Shown here: positions 32,838-43,522 of the stretch, in pieces | Layout: each line of letters starts with the position of its first letter | How positions within the stretch are numbered: the first letter of the stretch is position 1 | Source of the DNA: Halichoerus grypus | Taxonomy: Eukaryota; Chordata; Mammalia; Carnivora; Phocidae | Direction: 5' to 3' | Assembly (NCBI RefSeq): GCF_964656455.1 | Contig: NC_135712.1 | Coordinates: forward strand, 71,925,239-71,989,238 | Length of the DNA: 64,000 nt | Notes under the pieces: model-generated | Database searches by the model: none | Seen by the model: the letters and a program-made list of their open reading frames with translations, nothing else | What the model was told of the DNA's origin: nothing | Position numbers and translations under genes: made by a program

Positions 32838-33738
32838 AACATCAAAGCAAGACGAACAATTTACAACTCAATAATAAAAAGACAATCAATTCAAAAGTGG
32901 GAAAAGGACTTGAATAGACATTCCTCCAAAGAAGATATACACATGGCCAATAAGCACATACAAAGATGGGCAGTGTCATTAGCCATGAGAGAAATGAAAA
33001 TCAAAGCCACATGAAATACCACTTTACATCCACTAGGATGGCTATAATCAAAAAGATAATGACAAGTGTTGGTAGGGATGTGGAGAAATGGAAACCCTCA
33101 CACTTTGCTGGTGAGAATGTAAAATTATGCAGCCATTTTGGGAAACAGTCTGACTGTTCTTCAAATGGTTAAACACAGAGTTATCATAAGATCCAGCAGT
33201 TCTTGTCTTCGGTGATACTCAAGAGACATGAAAATACATGTCCACACGAAAGCTTTACATGAACGTTTGTAACATCATTATTCATAATAGCCCAAAGCTA
33301 GAAACAATCTAAATGGCCATCAGCTGATGAATGGATAAACAAAATGTGACAGGCACATACACTGGAATAGTATTCAGTCATAAAAAGAAATCAAGTACTA
33401 CTATTTACTACAACACGGGTGTACTTTAAAATCATTATGCTAAGTTGAAAGAAACTGGTCACAGAAGACCGTGCATCGTATGATTCTAGTCCAGAGTAGG
33501 CAAATCTTAAAGAGGTAAGAGATTTGTGGTTGCTTAGGGCTGGGAAGGAGTTTGGGGTTTTGGGGGGTGGAGGTGACAGCTTAAGTGTATAGAGTTCCTT
33601 CTTGATATGATGAAGATGTTCTAAATTGTGGCAATGGTTGCATATATCTGTGAATATACTAAATAGTCTCGAGTTGTACATTTTAAGTGAATAGATTGCA
33701 TGGTATATGAATTATATCTCAATAGAGCTGTTATTAAG
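32838..33738 (+). repeat. Old L1 (L1M-type) ORF2 3' end and 3' UTR
   Basis: Successive L1 landmarks are in order: 'aagtgggaaaaggacttgaatag', 'cattcctccaaagaagatatac', 'catgagagaaatgaaaatcaaa', 'ttggtagggatgtggagaaatgg', 'gccatcagctgatgaatgg', 'ggaatagtattcagtcataaaa', then a 3' UTR ending in 'tatgaattatatctcaatag'. The ORF2 frame is broken by indels and stops, so it is a long-dead copy. Confidence 0.85.
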
Positions 33739-34240
33739 GAGAAAGACTTGCTCATTATAGAAAAGTCAAAAGGGAGGGAAAGTGAAACTCTACTTAATGT
33801 TATCATTTTGTACTTCCTTTCACCCTTTCTAGGCAAAAATTTTTTTTTTTAAAATTATCTTATGTATTTTTGAGGATAATACTTATTTAATTTTATCCTG
33901 ATTTTTTTGTTTAATGTGAGTATTTTCCATATTTTTTTCATTCTTGATAAACATCGTTTTAATGATCACACCATGTATTTCACCGAACGGATGTTTTGTA
34001 TGCTTCTTAAATATCCCCTACTGTTGGATATTCTGTTTTCTCATGATCATAAAGATGCTTTGACGAACACCTTTGTTCTTGAAGTTGATTCGAGGTTTTA
34101 AGATTGTTCCTTAGGATAGGTTCAAATGGTGAGATTATTGGGTTAAAGAGCTTGAATACTTTTAAGACATTTGATGCTTAGCACCAACTTGCTGTGCAGA
34201 AGAAATATACCAATTTGCCTCTCAAAAGATGTTGTTTTAA
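33739..34240. repeat. Old LINE-type 3' UTR remnant
   Basis: The order 'cattcttgataaacatcgtttt', 'ttaaatatcccctactgttgg', 'ttccttaggataggttcaaatgg' and 'gattattgggttaaagagc' resembles an old L1 3'-UTR segment also glimpsed at 16335-16690 and 57210-57680. Subfamily and strand are uncertain. Confidence 0.45.
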
Positions 34241-35210
34241 GAGAAAAAAAAAATCTCATGCCCCATTCCCTTATGTCTTAAACTAGGCACTCTTTTCCCC
34301 TGATCCCCTGTTTTATTCTTGGAAATGGATTTTCACTGTAATAGATGTAGTCAATACTAGCTTTTTCCCCGTCTCGGCCCCTGAGTTGATTGCTATGTGG
34401 GAAACATTCAGGAGGACATATTGGATTATTTAAAGGCATAAATGCATGAAATAGCACAGGAGAGGAGGTTGCAGCAACAAAATTTGGAAGTTGAGAAGCA
34501 ACTAAATGAGTGGTAACTTACTTAGCAGATACATTAAAGCTGAATGCTAAGTCAGGAGTGGGGCGAAGTTAAGAAACAACCCAATCTGGGGATTCTGTGT
34601 GGTATTTAGGAGGAGGGGCACCTAATTCTTCTGAAAGTGAGAGCAAAGTAGCACTGAAGAGAGGAAGACTGGCTGCAAATTGACTTAAAAAGCAAATAGA
34701 TCCCAAGATCCCTCCCTCATTCTAAGCAGCCTGATGCCTGTCTGTTCTGCATCCCTCCTGAAAAGGGTAATACAGAAGGTCTGGGCTGGGGAACCCCAGG
34801 CCCAGCTGCAGGCAGGGGTTCTGTACTGAAAACAACAGGAGTACGTGAAAGTTTAGGTGGAGAATGTGAGTCACTCCAGCCTCCTTCCCCTACTTAGCTT
34901 GCAGAAAATGGCAGCCAATTGTATACACTCCAGGCAGAGGCCAATGAATCTTCTCCAGGACCTGACCAAGAGAAAAATCCCTAAATATAATGATATCAGG
35001 ATTTTCCATGAAATGGCCTAGCCAGATCATCTTACGGTGAAGCCTGCCACCAACAAGCCATACACACACACACTCAGTGCTTTTGGTCAGCATTTTCCTG
35101 CTTCACCCTTAGCTATCTATGATCAAAAGTCAAGGACTACTTAATCTTCCCATTAAGAGACATGGTCTATCTCACTGTGTCTCCAAGTCATTTAGGGCTC
35201 TTTGTAAGGC
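34241..35210. other. Non-coding stretch, no gene recognised
   Basis: No gene or clear repeat. A short CA run lies near 35062-35074. Confidence 0.5.
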
Positions 35211-35214
35211 TTAA

Positions 35215-35790
35215 TTATTTATACTTTATTGATATCTTACACATTAATTATTAAGTTAATTTCTACATTTTGGTCTTATTTTTGTTGTCATATGTGAAAG
35301 GAAACATTCCTCCACATATTTCCTAACTGGTTATTGAGGATGTATGTATGAAAGGTATTGCTTTTGTGTGTGTGTGTTTTTCATATTCCACTACTTATTG
35401 AGCTTTTTTAAGTATGCTAGAAATTTTCAGAGGAATCTTAGATTTTGTGGGTTGACAATTACACCATCTGCACATTTTGGTAACTGTGTCTACTCTTCCT
35501 TTTCTATAGCTATATGCACTGGCCCCCAATTTTAAAAGAGTCTTAGCTAATAGCAGTGATAGCCGACATTCTTGTCTGTCCTTGACTTTAGAAAGATTGC
35601 TTCTAAGTGTCTTGCCATTAGGGATTATGCTTGAAGTTGGTTTAAGAAAGATATTCTTTATCATATAAAGGAAATATTCTTTTTTTTTCAGAAATTGATG
35701 TGAATTTTACCAAATGTCTTAACAGCACTTATTGATTTGTGCCTATAGTTTTTCCTTTGACTTACTATCAATGCTGCATACTTACTCTAC
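35215..35790 (-). repeat. Old L1 ORF2 fragment, antisense
   Basis: Antisense L1 wording can be followed: 'gtcttagctaatagcagtgatag', 'cattcttgtctgtccttgactttag', 'cttgccattagggattatg', and 'attttaccaaatgtcttaacagcac'. The latter corresponds to the antisense of the reverse-transcriptase region. The frame is destroyed. A short TG run lies at about 35366-35378. Confidence 0.65.
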
Positions 35791-36002
35791 CGTGCTGAAT
35801 AAATTAAATTAATAACATTCCTTCAGTAACCGTCTTCTGAATGGATCAGTTAGACATAGTGGCAGAATCATGAGAGGACACAGGCCTTCTGGATGTCCAT
35901 CCTCAACAGGCACACCCCATCAGGCTCTCTGTCCCTGACTAATTCTGCCTCCTCAGGTAGTCCCTGAAGACCCCTACAGGATGGAAAGCTCATTCTAATC
36001 TC

Positions 36003-36182
36003 TTCTATTCAAAATGTGGCCCAGGGACCAGCAGCTTCAGCCTCGCTGAATGATCAGAGTTTATTCAAAATGCAGAATCTCAGAGCCCACCCTGGACCTA
36101 CTGAACCAGAATCTGACATTTAACAAGACCCCCCAGGAGATTCGTGTTACCGTGAAAGTCTTAGAAACATGGCTCTGACATA
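36003..36182 (-). repeat. MER5A DNA transposon
   Basis: Reverse MER5A order: 'caaaatgtggcccagggaccagcagc', 'aaaatgcagaatctcagagccc', 'accctggacctactgaaccagaa' and 'taacaagaccccccagg'. Confidence 0.8.
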
Positions 36183-37270
36183 GTGGTACAGTGGCTTCTC
36201 CTAGTTTCTCTTATTGACAGGGCAGTGTTCTAGTCCCATCCAAGAGCTGTTGAAAGAAGTTCTAGGGTGTCTGTGTGTGTGTAAGAGAGGGAGACAGAGA
36301 GAAAGACAGGCAAAGACATAGAGCAGGCCTGGGAATTGCACCCATGGGCATAAGCCTTTTCAGCATCCTTGGGCAATTATCATAAGTGATCTGGCCTCTG
36401 CATGTAAGTCAAGCTCTCAGTGTCCATGGGCTGGGAAAGGGAGTGTCCCAAGGTAGTATGGGGAGGAGGGTAGAGCAGAGAGTAGAAGAGAGAGTTTCCT
36501 AGGAAAGGCACCTGGTGGTTTGCTTCAACTAACTGCAGATGGTGGCTCCTAAAGGGCCTGAATTGTAGGGGAGGGGACGCTGGCTGGTTGTCTCCAGACT
36601 TGATGGTTAGCAGCTGCTGGAGGCAGGATTTCCTCTCGTTCTCTTGGGATGCTGAATCTGGCTAAGAAGCCTTAGGCATCATGACCGTGTGTGCGTGTGT
36701 GTGTCTTCTGTGGAAAGTGTCCCAGCTTTGGGGGGTGAGGGGTAGTGAGGACAAATTAGGAAGCCCTGGAAGAAGTTCACTGTGAGCTCCATAAGAGGAG
36801 TTAGTGATGAATCAAAGGTGTCCTCAACATGAATCACAGCTGCAGGATGGTGTCATCATCTCTTGCCACAGAATCGATTCCCCATGCTTCTCCAGGGAAC
36901 TCCAAATGGAACCAGGGAAAATGAAACCAGCAGAGCAGAGTGCATAGCTGTCTTTTCTACTGACACTTAAGGTTCATGAGCAAGAGCTATGATGCAGAAC
37001 ATCTTTTTATCTCTGGAATATAGATCGGGTCAACTTCAAAGAAGCTTGCATATCAAAAGCATTTTGCTATTAAGTTTTACAAGTGAGACCAGAAGCCATC
37101 ACTTAAGACAGTGCTAGAGAGAGTGACTTGATGGTACAGCTCTGACAGGACCAGAGGGTAAAAGACCAAAGGGTGTGATTAATCAGCTGCTTTATAGACA
37201 GGAGAAGAATGGAGGCACAGGAGAAGCATGCCCGCTGAAGAGTCACAGACCTGGGAAAGAATCATTGAAG
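36183..37270. other. Non-coding stretch, no gene recognised
   Basis: No gene is recognised. There are short TG runs near 36272-36282 and 36688-36702. Confidence 0.5.
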
Positions 37271-37274
37271 AAGT

Positions 37275-37455
37275 AAATGAGAAAGAGAATAACATTTATT
37301 GAACCTCTACCACTGGCCAGACACTGTGCCGAGTGCTCTATAGCCACATTTCCCCAACTTTAGTGTGCTCATGAATTAGTTAAGAGACAGAGTTGGGCTT
37401 CAAGTGCAGATCTGTTGGACTTGGAGGTCACACCCAAATATACCACACTGTCTTA
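37275..37455 (-). repeat. MIR fragment
   Basis: It opens 'gaataacatttattgaacctctacc' and 'ggccagacactgtgccgagtgctc', as reversed MIR does. The later part is diverged. Confidence 0.55.
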
Positions 37456-37467
37456 TGATCCCCTATA

Positions 37468-37640
37468 AAGTAAAACAGTGCTCCTCAAATTTTAATGTGC
37501 TTACCAATCACTGAAGATCTTGTTTAAATGAAGATTCTGATTCAGAATATCTGGGGTGAGTCCCAAGAATCTGCATGTCTAACAAGTTCCTAGGTGGTGC
37601 TGATACTGCTGGTCCATGGGCCCCAGTTGCAAAAGCAAGA
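37468..37640 (+). repeat. MER5A DNA transposon
   Basis: It starts 'acagtgctcctcaaattttaatgtgc', with 'gattctgattcagaatatctgggg', 'ctaacaagttcctaggtgg' and 'gatactgctggtcc' following in MER5A order. Confidence 0.8.
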
Positions 37641-37644
37641 TCGT

Positions 37645-37775
37645 CTGTTCTAGTGATTCACAACCTCAAAGGCACACAAGCTTTATCTGGGGTTCCCAGG
37701 CCTGGGTGATTTTTAGAAGCTCTCTAGTTCATTCTGATATTCCACCAGGATTGAGAATTGCTAACCTGGCCCCCT
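37645..37775 (+). repeat. Second MER5A-type fragment
   Basis: A separate start 'gttctagtgattcacaacctc' follows the first copy, with 'ctggggttcccaggcctggg' and a closing 'ccaggattgagaattgctaac'. Two copies side by side may reflect independent insertions or a duplication. Confidence 0.55.
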
Positions 37776-38044
37776 GGTTCTCATTTAGAGCGTGGGCATG
37801 AAGATGGTGTGTAGGTGGGGGATAGGATATGATTCATAATAGAACCATCTTTGGAGTTGTTTCAAACTGTGGGGTATGTGTATCTGTGGATATGTACAGT
37901 TTCCAAACTATACATGCCCCTCTGTTTTGAAACTCAGCGTGTTTTCTAAACACACACCCTTTTGCCTTCTTCCTCTTGACACAGAGGGACACTAAAGTCA
38001 TTAATAAGGGCCAGCTAGCCTTGGAAGAATCAGACATAATTCAA

Positions 38045-38765
38045 GAAATCAGTAAGACTATTTTTAAAAAATTGTAATTAGTGTCTTCAGAGAGATCAAG
38101 AGGATAGCAAGAGTAGACTTGTTTCCCAGATGTGAAAAGTTATCTGAAAATAAGAACAAAGATATTTTAGAAATTCAAAGCATGACTGATGAAATAAAAA
38201 TCTAGCGGGATAGCTGAATAATGTAATGGACCAAATTGGTGATTTGGAAAGGAGGTCTCCAGAATACAGAGCAGAAGTACAAACAGATAAAATATCAGAG
38301 AAAAGTCGAGAGACAGGGAAGACAGATAAGAATCTGTCCAATAGGAGTTTTAACATAAAATGGACATTTAAAAAAGTTAAGGAAGCATTTCCTCAGCTGA
38401 AGAAAGCAGGAGTCTTCAGATTGAAAGAGTCTACAGAATGTCAAGAAGGATTTATAAACTAAAGACCAACATTCAGACACATTCTTATGGAATGACAGAA
38501 CTCTAAGGATATAGGAAAAAAATGCACAAAAGCTTATAGAGCAAGAAAAAATTGGTACCTTGAAAAATAACAAGATTCAGACTGACATGAGATTTCTTCT
38601 CATCAGCTATACTGGACGCTAGAAGCCCATAGTGTAGTGTCCTCAAAGTTCTGAGGGAAAATTGTTTTTAGTATAGAATATAGAGTTTTATACCTTGCCA
38701 AAGTGTCAACAAGAGGGGGTACCCAAAATAGTCATTTTCAGAGATAGAAGCAATTACAAGTTTAC
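38045..38765 (+). repeat. HAL1 or old L1 ORF1-type remnant, first part
   Basis: The A-rich plus-strand text has the flavour of an L1 ORF1 region: 'gaagcatttcctcagctgaagaaag', 'gaatgtcaagaaggatttataaac' and the later 'gttttataccttgccaaag'. The 78-codon frame at 38226-38462 (MDQIGDLERRSPEYRAEVQ...) resembles an ORF1 coiled-coil piece. It is interrupted by stops and by the LTR at 38766-39222. Confidence 0.55.
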
Positions 38766-39222
38766 TCTATTAGCTTCTTGTGGCTGCCATAGCAAATCAC
38801 CACAAACTTGGTGGCTTAAAACCAGAGAAATTTATTCTCTCACTGTTCTGGAGGACAGAATTTTGAAATCAGTATCATTGGGCTGAAAACAAGATGTTGG
38901 CAGGGCTGCCCCCCCCCCACGGAAGCTCTAGGGGAGAGGCCGTTCTTGCCTCTTCAAGCCCTTGGTGGTAACTGGCATCTCTTGGTGTGTAGCTGCAAAT
39001 CTCTCTCTGCTCCATCTTCATATCTCCTGCTCCATGTCTGTGTGAGAAATCTCCATCTGTTCGTCTCTCATAAGGACACCTATGATTGCATTTAGGGCCC
39101 ATTTGGATAATCCAGGAAAATTGTCCCATCTCAAAATCCTTAACTTAATTACATCTGCAAAGACCCATGTTTCTCCATATAAGGTAACATTCATAGGTTC
39201 CAGGGATTAAGATGTGGATATC
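38766..39222 (-). repeat. MLT1-type LTR inserted in older element
   Basis: Antisense MLT1 order is clear: 'gtggctgccatagcaaatcaccac', 'ggtggcttaaaaccagagaaattta', 'cactgttctggaggacaga', 'taaggacaccta', 'aacttaattacatctgcaaagaccc' and 'ggttccagggattaagatgtggata'. The 5-bp word tttac sits on both sides (38761-38765 and 39223-39227), the size expected for an LTR target-site duplication. It is a solo LTR. Confidence 0.85.
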
Positions 39223-39227
39223 TTTAC

Positions 39228-39310
39228 CAGTTACCAATCATACACAGGAAATGAAAATGACTCTAGCAAGACTGAAAAAGAATTTAAAAAGAGGATGACA
39301 TGAGAGACAA
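39228..39310 (+). repeat. HAL1 or old L1 remnant, second part
   Basis: After the LTR the A-rich plus-strand text resumes ('gaaaatgactctagcaagactg', 'aaaaagaatttaaaaagaggatga'). I read it as the continuation of the element split by the LTR. Confidence 0.4.
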
Positions 39311-39536
39311 AAAAAAGGGGAGGGGGATAAAGTGCAGTTGGAATTGACCCAGAAGAAGTGCAGAGAGCTGACAGGGACTGAGTCTCCCCTGGACTCTGCT
39401 CCATAGAAAAGGCTCCTTCGAATGTCAGAGGTATCACAGCAGTGAATTACATTTCCTCTTCCCTGCGGATCCAGTCATACTATTTGGACCTGCAGGGAAT
39501 AGTGTTCATATAGTCACACTGCTGTTTATTGGTTTT

Positions 39537-40300
39537 CTTTTTTTTTATTATGTAATGTTAGTCACCATACAGTACATCATTAGTTTTTGATGTAGTGTTC
39601 CATGATTCATTGTTTGCGTATAACACCTAGTGTTCCATGCAGTACATGCCCTTCTTAATACCCATCCCTGGGCTCACGCATCCCCTTCCCCTCTATAATC
39701 CTCACTTTGTTTCTCAGAGTCCATAGTCTCTTATGGTTCGTCTCCCCCTCCAATTCCGCCCCCCCTTCATTTTTCCCTTCCTTCTCCTAATGTCCTCCAT
39801 GCTATTCCTTATGTTCCAAAAATAAGTGAAACCATATGATAATTTGACTTATTTCACTTAGCATAATCTCCTCCGGTTCCATCCATGTTGATGCAAATGG
39901 TGGGTATTCATCCTTTCTGATGGCTGAGTAATATTCCATTGTATATATGGACCACATCTTCTTTTTCCATTCATCCGTTGAAGGGCTTCTTCCACAGTTT
40001 GGCTATTGTGGACATTGCTGCTATGAACATTGGGGTGCATATGGCCCTTCTTTTCACTACATCTGTGTTTTGGGGGTAAATACCCAGTAGTGTGATTGCT
40101 GGGTCATAGGGTAACTCTGTTTGTAATTTTTTGAGGAACTTCCATACTGTTTTCCAAAGTGGCTGCACCAACTTGTATTCCCACCAACAGTGTAAGAGGG
40201 TTCCCCTTTCTCCACAACCTCTCCAACATTTGTTGTTTCTTGCATTGTCAATTTTTGCCATTCTAACTGGTATAAGGTGGTATCTTAATGTGATTTTGAG
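39537..40300 (-). repeat. Carnivore L1: ORF2 3' end and 3' UTR, antisense
   Basis: The T-rich start at 39537 is the reversed poly(A) tail. Antisense 3' UTR follows ('cagtacatcattagtttttgatg', 'gattcattgtttgcgtataacac'). At 39971-40261 a 96-codon minus-strand frame reads as the ORF2 C-terminus ([19 protein letters not shown] then [15 protein letters not shown]). The element is 5'-truncated within ORF2, so it is not a functional reverse transcriptase. The tail variant resembles those I associate with bears, seals and mustelids. Confidence 0.9.
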
Positions 40301-41350
40301 TCTTTAGGATTACATTATGGACAAAATGTGGAACACTGACAGAGTGCAAGTGTTATAAACCTTGAAATTGTAAATATATATATAATAAAATTGAGAGTTC
40401 ATGAGAGAGAGAGGTAGAAAGAAGAGGTTCACTGCTTTCTTCAACGTTCATGGTGGGGAGTTCATGAATGAGACAGCGTTTTTAGGTACATTGTTTATAG
40501 TAATATAACAGGAACAGCTAAAAGAACTTTAAAAAGTAATATAACTAACCAGAGCGGGAGGTCAAGTTGTGGGGGGAGACAAGGGGCGTGGCAGGGTGCT
40601 GCATTCCTAACCCTCCACGCGGGGGCCATCAACACATCAAGGTCTAATTGTGTTTTCAAATTTTACAATAGAAACTGCAACAAGAAATAAAATAGAAACT
40701 TCCAACAGAAATGTCCTCTGGGGAGTGACACTGGGTTTGGAGGAAGATGGGTGGGGAGAGATTTTACGTTTCGCTTTAGATTCTCTTTTGCTGTTTTGAA
40801 TATTTTAAACTAGGTTTAAAAACAAGTTTAAAACACAACTAAATATAACGCTTTAAAACAAAGCAGGTGGAATGAGAGATCCCAAGTCTTTGGCCATGTG
40901 GCGTGTTCCACTCCTTCCGAAGGGCACAGGACAGTGACATCCAGAGGCAAGAAAGGAGGGGAGTGGGGTGTGAATTCATGTCCCCTGGGGGATGGGAGAG
41001 GCACAGGAGGCAGGTCAGCCTAGCAAAAGAAGCCCTATGGGGACTGAGAGCTTCAGCAAACATTTGGAGGCTGCCATGAGGCCAGAGGGCACAGATTTAT
41101 TTTCTGAGGCCTCAAAGGTTGGAATGAGGACCAAGTGGGACCTTTTGGAAGACCTCAGCTCTCTGTAAGGAGCACAAAGACCGAATGAGTGCCCTCAGGA
41201 GGTAGTGAGTTCCCCGTCACTGGAGGTGTTTGGAAGGTGTGCCTAGAGGGGCAGCACAAAAGACAGAAAGAACATGCATTTGGCAAGAGAAGGCTGTGGA
41301 GGCTAGTGCTTGTCAATGCTCTGCAGTGGTGGTTTAACACTGCACAAGGC
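40301..41350. other. Non-coding stretch, no gene recognised
   Basis: No gene or clear repeat is recognised. It is A/T-rich to about 40860. Confidence 0.5.
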
Positions 41351-41354
41351 AAAT

Positions 41355-41520
41355 GCCTTCACCTCTGAGTCCCAGCTTCCCACATCTGCAGACAGGATTA
41401 ATAACCGCTAGCTTGTCGTGTTGTTACAAAGGCTTATGTGAAATAAACACTACATGGGAAAACCAGCCAGCACGTGCCTGACACTTAGTAAGTGTTGACT
41501 AAATGGCAGATGTCATTACA
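41355..41520 (+). repeat. MIR SINE
   Basis: Forward MIR order: 'cttcacctctgagtcccagcttccc', 'aggattaataaccgcta', 'gttgttacaaaggcttatgtgaaa' and 'gtgcctgacacttagtaagtg'. Confidence 0.75.
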
Positions 41521-43215
41521 GAGGGCATAGGGTGGCACGTGAGAGAGAATGAGCCAGATCACCTGTATGCCCCTCTAGCCGGAGAGTCCCAGCCTTTGGA
41601 AGCAGAGACGGTCTGGACACTGAGCTCCGAGGCACAGTCTGAAAGCCAGAGCCCTCCGAGCCCTGAGCCCCCCTTTCCTCCCCTACTGTGGGGACCACCA
41701 GGCCAGGTATGAGACGACCTCTTTCCCACTTGCCAACCAGAGCCTGAGGAAGTTCTGGATATTACTGTGAGTCAGAGATTATCTAGGAGAAGGGGCTCCT
41801 TTGCCAGGCGGGTGACAATATGATCTGGGGTACCCCTTCAGAGAAGTTTCTGGGGCTCAGAAAAGTACTCTGACTTAAGACCTCAGAAATTCTTGGGCAA
41901 TAGCCCCTCCGCAGGTGGCCAGCCAGCGTGTGGCGGCTGGCCCCTTGTTTGCGCCCCTGCGATAGGCAGATTTCCATCCCAGCCTGTGTCCCTCATGCCA
42001 TCCACCCCAGCAGGCAGCGTGGAGGGTCCCCAGGGCCGTGATGGCACATTCTCAGCCACAGGCGTCATGGCACAGCCCTGATGGATTCTCCAGCCCAGAC
42101 ATTTGGGCAGACGCCTTGCTCTCCCAGGGCCATGACCGTGAGCCATTTATAAAGGCAGCTCCACATAATCCTGCCATCACCCCTGCAAGGATGTGACCTG
42201 CCACACAGCCAGAAACCTGCACCCCACACCCTCTGTCCCACAGCAAACCTCACACTGGAAGAGGAGATGATGAGATGTTTTATTTTCCTTCTAAAGGATT
42301 TAACCGTGAGTAGTCCTTGTTCCAGCTGAGCCCCTTTCCCCACACAGGAAAGCAATGCTGTTCTTGTCAAGGCAAGCTCCTTGGTGCTAGGACCCGAGGT
42401 GTTCAGCCAGGGCCCAGCCCATTTCCAGAAGCCTTGGGTTTGGCCATACCTGGCACGGGCAGGCCTTGGGCACATCACCACAAGAGGTTTCGGGGGACCC
42501 TGGGAGCATCAGTGTCCCCCTCTAACCCAATCAATTCATTAAGCAAAACTTCTTTAAAAAAAAACATCAGTAGAACCCTGGTAACAGAGAATGTCCCCTC
42601 ATTTGCTGTCACTCCCTGGGAGCCGGAGGTGGTTCAGCCGATGTTGGGTGACCCTGATCGCCTTGAAAGAAGGGAGAGAACGTGCGTGCCAAGATTGAAG
42701 GAAGCTGGGAGGCTTTCCCGTTGTCCTCTTTTTGTTATTTTCTGAAATGCTGTCAATTTACTGAAGGTCAGACACCCCCCATTCATGTGCTCATGTGCGT
42801 GTTTGAGCTACGTGAACTTGGGGGATTTACACTGTAGGGATTTCCCCCGTGGGGCTCCTTCTCATGAAGGGCAGTGTGGACAGGGAGTTTGCTTTCCGCA
42901 TCCCGCTGTTTGCCAGCACCCCTCCCCCTGGAGTTCATGTCCGATGGCCTTCCCTAAGTGGTAGCGTGATGTGTGTGTGTCTCGTGGCCACTACCAGATG
43001 GTGGGGGTGGGGTTCTGGAGGGCAGAGATCTTATCACTGGGTGCCCTCCCTCCACCCCTGCTAAGAACTAACCCGGCAGCTGACATACAGTTTACTGAAT
43101 AAGGATAAATAAATAACAAATGAACATATATCCCCTTTTCATGGTCTTGCAAAACACAGGAACAAGGAATCCCAGAGGCAGCTGGGGGGCAGGCAAAGGG
43201 CTGGTGCTCTGAGGC
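41521..43215. other. Non-coding stretch, no gene recognised
   Basis: Open frames up to 142 codons occur on both strands with no recognised similarity. A possible L2 scrap lies around 43015-43110. Confidence 0.5.
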
Positions 43216-43219
43216 CAAG

Positions 43220-43400
43220 CATAAGAGTGGTGAACAGTACAGGCTCCAGACTAGGCAAGCCTGGGCTTAAATCCTGGTCTATACTCAATGGTCATGTGAC
43301 CTTGGCCATGCTACTGAACGGCCCTGAGCCTCTATTGCCCCATTTGCAAGGTGGGTCTAGTAAGAGCTGAGAGAGAAAGCAGGAAGTGCAGGTGCAACGC
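43220..43400 (+). repeat. MIR SINE
   Basis: A clear forward copy: 'gagtggtgaacagtacaggctccagac', 'cctgggcttaaatcctgg', 'catgtgaccttggccatgctactg', 'tctattgccccatttgcaagg'. Confidence 0.85.
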
Positions 43401-43477
43401 TGAGCACGGGGCCCGGCTCCCAGTGAGTGATGACCAGTGCCACTGGGCCGTGTGGTGGGATTTGGGCACGTGTGCAG

Positions 43478-43522
43478 ACAGACACACACAGACAGACAGA
43501 CACACACACACACACACACACT
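43478..43522 (+). repeat. (CA)n / (CAGA)n microsatellite
   Basis: Alternating CAGA and CA units end in an uninterrupted CA run of about 22 bp. The minus-strand Cys/Val-rich frames over it are compositional. Confidence 0.95.

Noticed and set aside
39971..40261. L1 ORF2 frame as an active reverse transcriptase
   Set aside because: Only the C-terminal part is present. The element is 5'-truncated and lacks the endonuclease and polymerase core.
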